55,047 nucleotides of DNA from NCBI GenBank assembly GCA_017694875.1, contig JADIMG010000047.1, positions 1 through 55,047 of the forward strand, written 5' to 3'. Below the pieces are notes generated by a model. That model was not told the origin of the DNA, searched no databases, and saw only the letters and a program-made list of their open reading frames with translations. This DNA is from Candidatus Gallipaludibacter merdavium (GTDB lineage Bacteria; Bacteroidota; Bacteroidia; Bacteroidales; Paludibacteraceae). A program made the position numbers and the translations under genes. Shown piece by piece: positions 9,837-18,221 of the stretch; position 1 is the stretch's first letter, and each line of letters starts with the position of its first letter.

Positions 9837-9853
9837 CATTTAACAACCACACA

Positions 9854-11020
9854 ATGAAAATTTCTTTGCGCTTTATGGGAAACTGGAATGCAAAAAAGAT
9901 AGCCATCTGCATACTGATGATTGCAGGTGCAGGTTTTTACTCATTCGGACAACGATTTGAATGGACGGCCGACGCCTATACATTTATGGACAACCAAAGT
10001 TTCGGCGGCTCACCTTACAGCACAAGAACCATCATGTCCGGCTTCCGCATCTCACCCGAAATAGGACTGAGTTGGGACGAAGGACAACATCGGATAATGA
10101 TAGGAAGCCATTTAATGAAAGAGTTTGGAACAACCAACTATCTGGATAGAATCAATTTCACAGGTTACTACGAGTACAAGAAAAAAGGCGGAAATCTACG
10201 CAATCATCTTTTGTTTGGCGCATTCCCCCGCGAAGGATTGCTTGACAATTATTCGGGCCTATTCTTCTGTGACTCCATCCGCTACTACAGACCCAACCTG
10301 AATGGTATTTTTTGGCAATTGGGGGGAAGAAATAACCACATCAACATATGGGTAGATTGGGTTGGCGCACAAAGTTCCACCCAAAGAGAATCCTTCCTCA
10401 TAGGACTTTCCGGCGAACAACGCTGGAAATGGCTGTTTGTGGATTTACAGTCGTACTCCTATTTCTATTATCTGTATCCCATTCTCAACGAAGTGCCAAC
10501 TGCCATATTGGAACAGGACCTGCAAGCCAAGGCATCTGTTGGCGTTGACTTCTCCAAATCATTTAAACACCTGAACAAGCTACGCTTCTCGGTCGGTGCC
10601 ATGGGAGGCATCCAGAAAACAGCCAAAAATTTCTCTTCCACCTATTACCCTATCGGTCTTGTACTTGACTTGAACGCAGAATTCTGGTACGTCGGCACCC
10701 GTACTACCTACTACTACGGTAAACCGGTATTACGCAATGAGACACCTGGCATTATCCAATGGAGTAACCCCTTCCTGTATGGCAACCATTATCTTGAAAC
10801 AGAATGGTACATTCCATTTTTCAGAAACGACTTGTTGACAGCCGAAGCATCGGCAACATTCCACATTACGGACAATAAGTGTTTCTTCCAACAGCAGATA
10901 TCGCTGAAAGTCAATCTGGATAGGGACAAACTGCCACTGAAAAGACATTTCAAGAAAAAATACCAACCGGAGCCACCCAAAGATGAACCTCTCCCACAAG
11001 AACCACCCAAAGCCTTGTAA
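9854..11020 (+). CDS. Predicted outer-membrane protein of unknown function
   Basis: A 388-residue protein with an N-terminal hydrophobic segment (about residues 15-32) that fits a signal peptide cleaved before QRFEW. The rest is rich in aromatic residues and alternating hydrophobic/polar stretches typical of beta-barrel strands (for example FLIGLSGEQRWKW, EFWYVGTRTTYYYG). The last 30 residues are basic then Pro/Glu-rich (PEPPKDEPLPQEPPKAL), like a periplasmic or flexible tail. I do not recognise a named family. It sits between ispF and yifB with gaps of 17 and 2 bases, so it is surely co-transcribed. It could be a structural barrel protein; no catalytic motif is apparent. Confidence 0.75.
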   Translation: MKISLRFMGNWNAKKIAICILMIAGAGFYSFGQRFEWTADAYTFMDNQSFGGSPYSTRTIMSGFRISPEIGLSWDEGQHRIMIGSHLMKEFGTTNYLDRINFTGYYEYKKKGGNLRNHLLFGAFPREGLLDNYSGLFFCDSIRYYRPNLNGIFWQLGGRNNHINIWVDWVGAQSSTQRESFLIGLSGEQRWKWLFVDLQSYSYFYYLYPILNEVPTAILEQDLQAKASVGVDFSKSFKHLNKLRFSVGAMGGIQKTAKNFSSTYYPIGLVLDLNAEFWYVGTRTTYYYGKPVLRNETPGIIQWSNPFLYGNHYLETEWYIPFFRNDLLTAEASATFHITDNKCFFQQQISLKVNLDRDKLPLKRHFKKKYQPEPPKDEPLPQEPPKAL

Positions 11021-11022
11021 AT

Positions 11023-12561
11023 ATGTTAGTCAAAACCTTTGGAGCTGCAGTACAAGGCATTAACGCCACACTCATAACCATCGAAGTGAATGTGGACAAA
11101 GGAATACGGTACTTTCTGGTAGGTTTGCCCGACAATGCCGTAAAAGAGAGCCATGAACGTATTGCTTCGGCCTTATCGGTCAACGGGTACAAGATTCCAC
11201 GGAAACAGATTACCATCAATATGGCTCCCGCCGACATACGCAAGGAGGGCGCTGCCTATGACCTGCCATTAGCCATAGGAATGTTGGCTGGAAACGGTGA
11301 TATTGTATGTCCAGAGTTGGACCGATACATCATTATGGGCGAACTTTCACTGGACGGAAGTCTGCATCCCATCAAAGGCGTTCTGCCCATAGCTATCAAA
11401 GCCAGGGAGGAACATTTCAAAGGTTTTATTCTGCCTAAAGCCAACGCACGCGAAGCGGCCGTGGTCAACAATCTGGAAGTGTATGGTGCCAATAACATCA
11501 AAGAGGTTATCCAATTTCTGAACGGAGAAATAACTATTCCTGTAACCGAAGTGGATACGCGGGCTGAATTTTTCAAGCACACCGCACAATTTGACTTGGA
11601 CTTTGCCGATGTAAAAGGGCAGGAGAACGTCAAACGTGCCCTGGAAGTAGCCGCTGCAGGAGGACACAATATCATCATGATAGGCCCTCCCGGTGCCGGA
11701 AAATCCATGATGGCCAAGCGCCTGCCAAGCATCTTGCCTCCACTCACCCTACACGAAGCACTGGAAACAACGAAAATACATTCTGTAGCAGGCATCACTG
11801 ACAGCAACACATCATTGGTGGCACACCGCCCTTTCAGAAGTCCCCACCACACCATATCCGATGTGGCCTTAGTGGGTGGAGGTGCCTATCCACAACCAGG
11901 GGAAATATCGCTGGCACACAATGGCGTACTGTTTCTTGATGAACTGCCGGAATTCAAACGAACAGTATTGGAAGTGATGCGGCAACCTTTGGAAGACCGA
12001 AAGATAACCATTTCACGCGCCAAGCAAGCCATTGAATACCCTGCCAGCTTTATGCTCGTTGCTTCGATGAACCCCTGCCCATGTGGCTACTACAACCATC
12101 CCGAAAGAGAATGTTCCTGCGGACCAGGCGTTGTGCAACGGTATCTCAACCGCATTTCCGGACCGTTATTAGACAGAATCGACATACAGATTGAAATCGT
12201 GCCGGTTCCGTTTGAGAAACTTTCAGAAATGCAGACTGCAGAACCCAGTGCAGCCATAAGGGAACGTGTTATCAAAGCACGAAAAATACAGGAAGAACGA
12301 TTCAAGGACCATCCGGGTGTATATTGCAACGCACAAATGAACAGCAAGCAACTCCGCACCTTTGCCACTCCCGACAAAGCTGGCAGCATGTTGCTGAAAG
12401 AAGCCATGGAGCGTCTGAACCTTTCTGCACGTGCCTATGACCGTATCTTGAAGGTGGCGCGCACCATTGCCGATTTGGACAACTCCCAACAAGTAGAGGC
12501 ACGCCATCTGGCAGAAGCCATCAATTACAGAAATTTAGACCGAGCCGGATGGGCCGGATAA
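11023..12561 (+). CDS. comM: YifB/ComM family Mg chelatase-like AAA ATPase
   Basis: A 512-residue AAA+ protein of the YifB/ComM group. ComM is a hexameric helicase that promotes branch migration during integration of DNA taken up by transformation; a wider DNA repair role is possible. Domains in order: N-terminal ChlI-like/Lon S5-like fold (residues 1 to about 170, with VKESHERIASALSVNGY and AYDLPLAIGML), AAA core with Walker A GPPGAGKS and Walker B LFLDELPEF, the MNPCPCGYYNHP Cys-rich stretch, sensor region LDRIDIQIE, and the C-terminal helical Mg-chelatase domain (LSARAYDRILKVARTIADL). It begins 2 bases after the upstream gene. The family call is firm; the exact role in this organism is inferred. 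Confidence 0.94.
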   Translation: MLVKTFGAAVQGINATLITIEVNVDKGIRYFLVGLPDNAVKESHERIASALSVNGYKIPRKQITINMAPADIRKEGAAYDLPLAIGMLAGNGDIVCPELDRYIIMGELSLDGSLHPIKGVLPIAIKAREEHFKGFILPKANAREAAVVNNLEVYGANNIKEVIQFLNGEITIPVTEVDTRAEFFKHTAQFDLDFADVKGQENVKRALEVAAAGGHNIIMIGPPGAGKSMMAKRLPSILPPLTLHEALETTKIHSVAGITDSNTSLVAHRPFRSPHHTISDVALVGGGAYPQPGEISLAHNGVLFLDELPEFKRTVLEVMRQPLEDRKITISRAKQAIEYPASFMLVASMNPCPCGYYNHPERECSCGPGVVQRYLNRISGPLLDRIDIQIEIVPVPFEKLSEMQTAEPSAAIRERVIKARKIQEERFKDHPGVYCNAQMNSKQLRTFATPDKAGSMLLKEAMERLNLSARAYDRILKVARTIADLDNSQQVEARHLAEAINYRNLDRAGWAG

Positions 12562-12575
12562 AACCATAGCAGCCA

Positions 12576-13583
12576 ATGAACCAACAGACCAGCTTTGATT
12601 TTATAGGAGCAGAACTAAGCGGCTCTACCAGACTGTTATACGAATGGATACAAAGTGGTAGCATGTTATCCGCTTCCGCTTTCGCTGATTATCTTTTCCG
12701 CTACCTGACAGAACAAGGCTACGAAGCCAACCGCTATGGGAACCATATATGGATGATGGCGCCCGGCTTTGACACACGAAAGAAAACATTACTACTCGCT
12801 ACACATTGCATCTTTGACAAACACAGCAATCCCATAGATTTGCCCAAGGAAACCATCTGTAATCAACGCATCTATGGCCCTTATGCAGGAGCATGGGGGG
12901 GATGTCTGGCGAGTTTGCTTCAAGCCTATCTGGAACTATGTCGGGAACAAGAACCCTATAATCTTATCTTCGCTGCCTTAACAGAGGAACAAGAGCGTGA
13001 TGAAGCAGATGACTTTGTCACAACTTTACCGACAATAGACTTCTGCATTATTGCGCAAGCCACTGGAATGCAACTGATAAAGGGTGAAAAGGGTTATGCC
13101 TGCCTACACGGCATTTGCAGGGAAAACGGCGAACAAGATGCCATCATGCAATGCGCCGAAGATATCTGCCGACTGCAACGGGAGGACTTTACCCCAGGAC
13201 AACTTGGCAACTGTAGTCTGGAAATGCAACAAATCAACGGCAACTCACATACAGCAAGTTATGATTTCCACTGGGAATACAACGAATGCCATACAGCTCA
13301 AGAATGGTGTGAAAAACAGGCCGAAGAAAACTACCACAGCAGCTTTGAAGTTAGAGAAGACTGGCATCCATGTATCTGCCTTGATAACCATCCTTTGTTA
13401 AATGCGACAACAATAAAGCAAACCCAACAACATGAACCTATCGGACACAGCCTGTTAGGCAAATTGAGTTGTCCGGGTGTCAAGATTGGGCCTGGTGGAA
13501 CAATAGCACATTCCATCGGTGTGGCCGATGTGGACAATGCGGCACACTTTTATAAAGAATGGTTGCACAACATCAATTGGTAG
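12576..13583 (+). CDS. Degenerate M20-family (ArgE-like) peptidase homologue, probable pseudoenzyme
   Basis: 335 residues. By eye it aligns along its length with Bacteroidales M20 acetylornithine deacetylase-like enzymes: TLLLATHCIF (about 71-80) at the first metal site, GPYAGAWGGCLASLLQAY (101-118) where the family has GANDDGASVVSL, ALTEEQERDE (134-143) where the family has AEEE, IIAQATGMQ (158-166) where the family has VGEPTGMQ, and VKIGPGGTIAHS (302-313) at the C-terminal His site. The metal and catalytic acidic residues of these motifs (H-x-D, the bridging Asp, the EE pair, the Glu of GEPT) are missing or replaced, while framework residues remain. The reading frame is intact with no internal stop, so it seems maintained, perhaps as a binding or regulatory protein. 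It lies between yifB and aroK, 4 bases before aroK. Homology inferred without alignment software. Confidence 0.6.
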   Translation: MNQQTSFDFIGAELSGSTRLLYEWIQSGSMLSASAFADYLFRYLTEQGYEANRYGNHIWMMAPGFDTRKKTLLLATHCIFDKHSNPIDLPKETICNQRIYGPYAGAWGGCLASLLQAYLELCREQEPYNLIFAALTEEQERDEADDFVTTLPTIDFCIIAQATGMQLIKGEKGYACLHGICRENGEQDAIMQCAEDICRLQREDFTPGQLGNCSLEMQQINGNSHTASYDFHWEYNECHTAQEWCEKQAEENYHSSFEVREDWHPCICLDNHPLLNATTIKQTQQHEPIGHSLLGKLSCPGVKIGPGGTIAHSIGVADVDNAAHFYKEWLHNINW

Positions 13584-13587
13584 AAAG

Positions 13588-14112
13588 ATGAATTTAAACA
13601 AACCATTATTTCTCATTGGATATATGGGTAGTGGAAAGACTACTATGGGAAAGCTTATTGCGGAAGAGCTTCACCTACCCTTCGTAGATACGGACGAGGT
13701 ACTTTCAGAGCAGGAAGGAATGAGTTGTAGTGACATCATATGCCAGAAAGGTCAAGCATATTTTCGACAGCAGGAACGCAATCTACTCAATAGTTTACCC
13801 CAAAACAAAGGAATGGTTGTCGCTACAGGCGGAGGTATGCCTTGCTTTTTAGACAACATAAGCCTTATCACCAGTATCGGCATCAGCCTGTTTTTGGATT
13901 GGAGCGTTGAAAATCTGGCTATCCGTCTGTCTCTGACCGACTTATCCACCCGCCCTATGCTTTTGGGAAAAAGCGGAGAGGAATTGCGTGCACACATTCA
14001 AAAGCAATTGACCGAACGAATGATTTATTACCGACAAGCACACCACACCATTGCTTGCGACGGCCATACAGATGAAGAGATGGCCCACCGCATTGCCCAA
14101 CTCTTCCTATAA
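13588..14112 (+). CDS. aroK: Shikimate kinase
   Basis: Cytosolic kinase that phosphorylates shikimate with ATP in the aromatic amino-acid pathway. The 174-residue product shows the Walker A loop GYMGSGKTTMG at residues 9-19, the shikimate-binding Asp in VDTDEVL, FRQQERNLL with the conserved Arg-Glu, the ATGGGMPC glycine loop, and the lid Arg in STRPML. A longer frame begins at 13519 inside the upstream gene, but family alignment starts at NLNKPLFLIGYMGSGK, so ATG 13588 is chosen. It is the last gene of the plus-strand run and is followed by a hairpin terminator. Confidence 0.96.
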   Translation: MNLNKPLFLIGYMGSGKTTMGKLIAEELHLPFVDTDEVLSEQEGMSCSDIICQKGQAYFRQQERNLLNSLPQNKGMVVATGGGMPCFLDNISLITSIGISLFLDWSVENLAIRLSLTDLSTRPMLLGKSGEELRAHIQKQLTERMIYYRQAHHTIACDGHTDEEMAHRIAQLFL

Positions 14113-14140
14113 AAAAGACAAAGCCAATGTGAGTGAAAAC

Positions 14141-14167
14141 AAAATTGGCTCCCTAATAAGGAGCCAA
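14141..14167 (-). terminator. Bidirectional-type terminator between aroK and a membrane-protein gene
   Basis: Perfect 8-bp stem TTGGCTCC (14145-14152) and GGAGCCAA (14160-14167) with a 7-base loop. On the minus strand the stem is followed by TTTTGTTTTC, a good intrinsic terminator for the gene ending at 14194; on the plus strand the U-run is weaker. Confidence 0.75.
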
Positions 14168-14193
14168 TGTAGATATAATTCTTTTCTGTACAA

Positions 14194-14652
14194 TCATGCA
14201 GCCACAACAAGAGCTGCAACGAGAATAGCGAGAAGTGCCAAAATTACAATGACAATACCAACAACACTAATAACTCCCATATAAACAAACAAATTCTTTT
14301 CCTGATGAAAAGCCTCCACAAGAGCCATTTCATCCCGTGCATCAAGAGCTTGTTTCATTTTAACGCTATAGCGATAAAGATAAAGACCTGGGAACAAATA
14401 GAGAACTGCCCCCACAAAATACATAATACCATATACCCACATAGAAAAGCCTTCCAAATCGGCAACCACTGTCAAAGCAGAACCTGCAAACAGCATAATT
14501 AACCCCAACAAAAACATAAATCCTACTACTACAAAAGTTAAAATACCCAGGAATCTACTCCATTTGGCAATGGTGACCAACATTGTTTCACTCTGTTCAT
14601 TCAAACGCAAAGATGTCTGCGTTACAGTCGGTTCATACGTCGTCTCGTTCAT
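14194..14652 (-). CDS. Small integral membrane protein, DUF5362-like
   Basis: A 152-residue protein with several hydrophobic segments: about residues 34-60 (FLGILTFVVVGFMFLLGLIM), 68-78, 85-105 (YGIMYFVGAVLYLFPGLYLY) and 130-152 (the C-terminal stretch rich in Val, Ala and Ile). A cytoplasmic-looking helix SVKMKQALDARDEMALVEAF lies before the last segment. The layout matches, from memory, Bacteroidales proteins annotated as DUF5362. It is a single-gene unit with its own -7-like element (14683-14690) and terminator. Function unknown. Confidence 0.7.
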   Translation of the reverse strand: MNETTYEPTVTQTSLRLNEQSETMLVTIAKWSRFLGILTFVVVGFMFLLGLIMLFAGSALTVVADLEGFSMWVYGIMYFVGAVLYLFPGLYLYRYSVKMKQALDARDEMALVEAFHQEKNLFVYMGVISVVGIVIVILALLAILVAALVVAA

Positions 14653-14682
14653 ATTGCTTAATATTAGATTAGTTAGACGGCA

Positions 14683-14690
14683 TAAAGATA
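14683..14690 (-). promoter_or_regulatory. Putative promoter of the small membrane-protein gene
   Basis: Minus-strand TATCTTTA, one mismatch from TAnnTTTG, 30 bases upstream of the start codon. A weak GTTTC lies near the -33 position. Confidence 0.4.
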
Positions 14691-14774
14691 AACAATTAAT
14701 TTGAAACTATTTCACAATCCCTCAAAGAAAAATGATAACAAGTGTATGTTTTTAACAGATAAACCTTCCACGGA

Positions 14775-17700
14775 TTAGACCTGTATAATCTTGCCCAAAG
14801 CCACATAGCATAAATAGGCCTTACAGCTATATCCCATCTGTCCAATCAAGTCTTTATACTCAGCCACCTGAGCCGAGTAATCTTCCGACTCATGCATACC
14901 AAACTTATAATCCACCACAATTGCATCTTTTGTTATTGCATTCAACATAATACGGTCAGGACGCTTTACAGAACCTGATGGACGAAGAATAGAAGCTTCA
15001 TTTCTGATTTCATAATCCGGTGAAGTGAACCAGTCATAACCCGCAATCAATTCCTTGAATTTTTTCCATTCAGCCGTCAACACCTCCACATCACATTGAG
15101 CAATAACACCATCTGCTACAAACGCACGAAGCACATGGGGAAAATCCTGTTCCTTCTTTACTTCACACAAAAGCGCATGCATAACTACCCCCAGACGCTG
15201 CTTGTCTTGACTCAAATCGTGCGAAGTCATAGGCACAAAACCGTGATGCTTGCTCAAAGTAACAGAAGAAGGATGAGAAACAAAAGGCAATTCCACTGTT
15301 TGCTGCTGTTCTGTAGCTGATGAAGCAACGGGAACAACAGCCGATTGTCCTATGGAATAGGAATAGAAACCATCCTCATTTTCCACCATGTTGTCTTTCA
15401 AACACGCACAGAGCAAATCACCCACCGTTGTCAACGATTTCTTGTCCGCAGCATCCGGTGCAAACAAATAAAGTTCCCTGACAGCACGGGTAAAAGCCAC
15501 ATAAAGCAAATTCAGATTGTCAATATAACTATTGCGTAATTCCTCACGATAATCTTCCTTAAAAACTGTATTGCCTAAGGATTTTGTATATGACAATGGC
15601 ACTACATGGATTTTATTGTCCGGCAAATTTTCGGCATTATCCAACGAACACCACAAAATGTTCCGGGAATCTCCATTCAGTTTCCAGTCACAGAAAGGCA
15701 AAATCACATAATCAAATTCCAATCCTTTCGCTTTATGTATGGTAATAATCTGAATGGCATTATCCACTAAAGGGGTATCAATCGGTTTACTTTGTCCTTT
15801 CTGTTCCCACCAATCCAGAAAACCATTCATGTCCGAGCCATTGTCGATGGTGTATTGCCGCACCATATCCAGAAATGTTTCCCAGAACACACGCTGACCG
15901 GGCACTTTATTCAATTGGAAAAGCGCAATCATGCGTTCTACCATTTCAAAGAACGGCAAGCGGGATAAACCAGCCAATTGCTGCTGTTCTTCAGACGTAA
16001 GCAATAACTTCCCTCCCCTACTCAACGCCAGAAAAGCCTCTGACTCATCCTTGCCATTGAAAAGACAATAGTTATAGTTCACGACTGCCGTCATTATCAC
16101 ATCGTCCGGCTTGACCAGATGAGAAATAAGGGCTACCAGAAAACGGACAGTCGAAGCATTGCTGACCGACAAAGCCTCGCTGGTCAGCACTTTATAATTG
16201 TTGTTAAGCAATAAAGTCGCCATCTCGGCGGCTTCCTTATTGGTGCGGACAAGAATAGCCACATGGCTCAAATCCGCCTGTTTCTCTTCCAGCTGCCGGA
16301 TGCGTATCAACACCTGCTCTTCTACCCAAGAAGGGAATGTTTCCTTGTCACATGCAGAAAATTCCACATAGCCCCCCGATTTGCCCGGGTCAATATCCTG
16401 CTTCACCGTGGCATAGGCATCTTGCAATTCGGACGCTACATCCGCATCTTTGGCTCTCAATTCATCTGTAAGTACACCCACCGCCTTCAAGAAGAATTCG
16501 TTGTTGAAACGAATAATCTCAGGAAGACTCCTCCTATTCACATTTAACTCAAATGCCTTATTATTCGGAATATCCCTATCAATTTGACGATTGAGCAAAG
16601 TCCAGTCTGAGTTTCTCCATCGATAAATGCTCTGCTTGACATCTCCCACTATCAGATTTTGGTGCTGGTTGGCAATGCTTTCCGCAATAAGCGGTCTGAA
16701 ATTATGCCACTGCAGCCGTGACGTATCCTGAAACTCGTCCAGCATATAATGCCAATAGTGCGTACCCGTTCTTTCATAAATAAACGGAGCATCGCTATCG
16801 TCAATCAGCCCTTGCAAAAGTTGGTTGGTATTGCTGATGGGGAGCACATTCTGTTCTTTGGAAAGCTGCTCTATCTGACTTTCCACACTCGTGAGCACAC
16901 CCAATGTCGAGAGGTGACGGAGAACTGTTTCTGCCGTCAAATAATGTTCATATTGCTGTTCAAATAGCTCCTTAATTTCTTGCAACAGTTTACTTAAAGA
17001 AGCATGACAAGCATTTATCTCACCCTTTTTCTTGCAACTGCTCTTGGTATAGCAATTCTCGGCAGCCTCGATATAGGGGACAAGCGAGTCGGGAAATTCC
17101 ACCACATCACCCTCAGCCCATTTTTTCACTTTGAGCATAGGAGAGCGGGTAGAGTTTTTAAAGTCGGTATAATCAATTTGATTTTGCCGCAACAGCTTCT
17201 GTATTGCAACTGCTTTTTCCGCAAGTATCCGTTTGAAATCATCACGGATGCGAACGAGACTTGCCTTTAACGCTTCCACATCTCTCATCTGTGGCGTTTC
17301 CTGCTGATTACTCTGATAGCGTTCGTTAAACAGCTGCTTGCTCAAGTCCAGAATTTCCTTGCGCACATTCCAGTCTTTTCCTTCCATTATCTTGCTGACT
17401 GAGAAACTGAGCAACCAATCAAACAGTGAAGAATCCTTATGAAGGGAAAGAAACATGTTATCCACCGCCTGCTCCAAAAGCAAATCTGTATCCAGTCCGA
17501 CTGTATACGAACCCGACAATTTCAATTCGCGTGCAAATGTCCGGATAATCTTTTGGAAAAAACTGTCAATGGTACTTATGGAAAAGGACGAATAATCCTG
17601 TAAAAGATTCGTCAATATCTTCTTCGCTTTGGCATTAACCGATTCTTCAGATAAGCCGTAACGCTCCATCAAAACGGCTCTATAACCGGACGGCTGGCCC

Positions 17701-17888
17701 GTTGCCAAAAGATGAAGCTGCGTGATAACTCTTTCCTTCATCTCATTGGTTGCCTTATGCGTAAAAGTCACTGCCAAAATGCGACGATGCATATTGTCGC
17801 CTGCAAACAGCAATGTGATAAACTCTTTTACCAGTGTATAGGTCTTGCCAGAGCCCGCTGAAGCCTTATAAATGTGGAGCGCACACAT
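14775..17888 (-). CDS. AddA/RecB-like UvrD-family helicase with C-terminal PD-(D/E)XK nuclease domain
   Basis: A 1037-residue superfamily 1 helicase-nuclease for processing double-strand breaks and RecA loading. Helicase motifs in order: Walker A ASAGSGKTYTLVKEF (residues 9-23), VTFTHKATNEM (Ia), MLDEFQDTSRLQW (Walker B/II), VGDVKQSIYRWRNSD (III), IHKAKGLEFDYVILPF (V) and LLYVAFTRAVRELYLF (VI). Near the end, RPDRIM and VVDYKFG carry the nuclease-type Asp and Lys, as in AddA. It belongs to a tight minus-strand unit with clpX and a SUI1 factor (gaps 3 and 6 bases). In related genomes, as I recall, an AddB-like gene usually neighbours it; none is in this window, so the partner must be elsewhere. 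Confidence 0.9.
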   Translation of the reverse strand: MCALHIYKASAGSGKTYTLVKEFITLLFAGDNMHRRILAVTFTHKATNEMKERVITQLHLLATGQPSGYRAVLMERYGLSEESVNAKAKKILTNLLQDYSSFSISTIDSFFQKIIRTFARELKLSGSYTVGLDTDLLLEQAVDNMFLSLHKDSSLFDWLLSFSVSKIMEGKDWNVRKEILDLSKQLFNERYQSNQQETPQMRDVEALKASLVRIRDDFKRILAEKAVAIQKLLRQNQIDYTDFKNSTRSPMLKVKKWAEGDVVEFPDSLVPYIEAAENCYTKSSCKKKGEINACHASLSKLLQEIKELFEQQYEHYLTAETVLRHLSTLGVLTSVESQIEQLSKEQNVLPISNTNQLLQGLIDDSDAPFIYERTGTHYWHYMLDEFQDTSRLQWHNFRPLIAESIANQHQNLIVGDVKQSIYRWRNSDWTLLNRQIDRDIPNNKAFELNVNRRSLPEIIRFNNEFFLKAVGVLTDELRAKDADVASELQDAYATVKQDIDPGKSGGYVEFSACDKETFPSWVEEQVLIRIRQLEEKQADLSHVAILVRTNKEAAEMATLLLNNNYKVLTSEALSVSNASTVRFLVALISHLVKPDDVIMTAVVNYNYCLFNGKDESEAFLALSRGGKLLLTSEEQQQLAGLSRLPFFEMVERMIALFQLNKVPGQRVFWETFLDMVRQYTIDNGSDMNGFLDWWEQKGQSKPIDTPLVDNAIQIITIHKAKGLEFDYVILPFCDWKLNGDSRNILWCSLDNAENLPDNKIHVVPLSYTKSLGNTVFKEDYREELRNSYIDNLNLLYVAFTRAVRELYLFAPDAADKKSLTTVGDLLCACLKDNMVENEDGFYSYSIGQSAVVPVASSATEQQQTVELPFVSHPSSVTLSKHHGFVPMTSHDLSQDKQRLGVVMHALLCEVKKEQDFPHVLRAFVADGVIAQCDVEVLTAEWKKFKELIAGYDWFTSPDYEIRNEASILRPSGSVKRPDRIMLNAITKDAIVVDYKFGMHESEDYSAQVAEYKDLIGQMGYSCKAYLCYVALGKIIQV

Positions 17889-17894
17889 AACATG

Positions 17895-18218
17895 CTAAAA
17901 ATTGATACGTTTTACCTTGTGGCCCATTTTTTCCAACATGCCGGTAATCTTCACCCGCAAATCGCCTTGAATCAATATTTCCGAATCGCGCACAGAACCA
18001 CCAACTCCACACTTCACCTTCAATTCCTTGGCAATATCCTTGACCATTTGCTCATCACAGTCAAAACCACTGACAATCGTAGCCGGTTTTCCATTTCTCT
18101 TGTCCAATTCTACACGCAGAAACTGCTTTCCCGGAGCTTTTTCCTTCTCTTCAGGAACAGAAATATTTTCCGGGTCAATATTAAAGTGTTGTCCTAGTTT
18201 TGCTTTCCAGTCTTCCAT
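17895..18218 (-). CDS. SUI1/YciH-type translation initiation factor homologue
   Basis: A 107-residue single-domain protein of the SUI1/eIF1/YciH family, predicted to bind the small ribosomal subunit and influence start-site or tRNA discrimination. The conserved segment KRNGKPATIVSGFD followed by KELKVKCGVGGSVRD and ILIQGDLRVKITGML is the family hallmark (basic loop, then GxGG, then QGD). It lies between clpX and the AddA-like gene with gaps of 3 and 6 bases. No unusual features. Confidence 0.93.
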   Translation of the reverse strand: MEDWKAKLGQHFNIDPENISVPEEKEKAPGKQFLRVELDKRNGKPATIVSGFDCDEQMVKDIAKELKVKCGVGGSVRDSEILIQGDLRVKITGMLEKMGHKVKRINF

Positions 18219-18221
18219 GTC

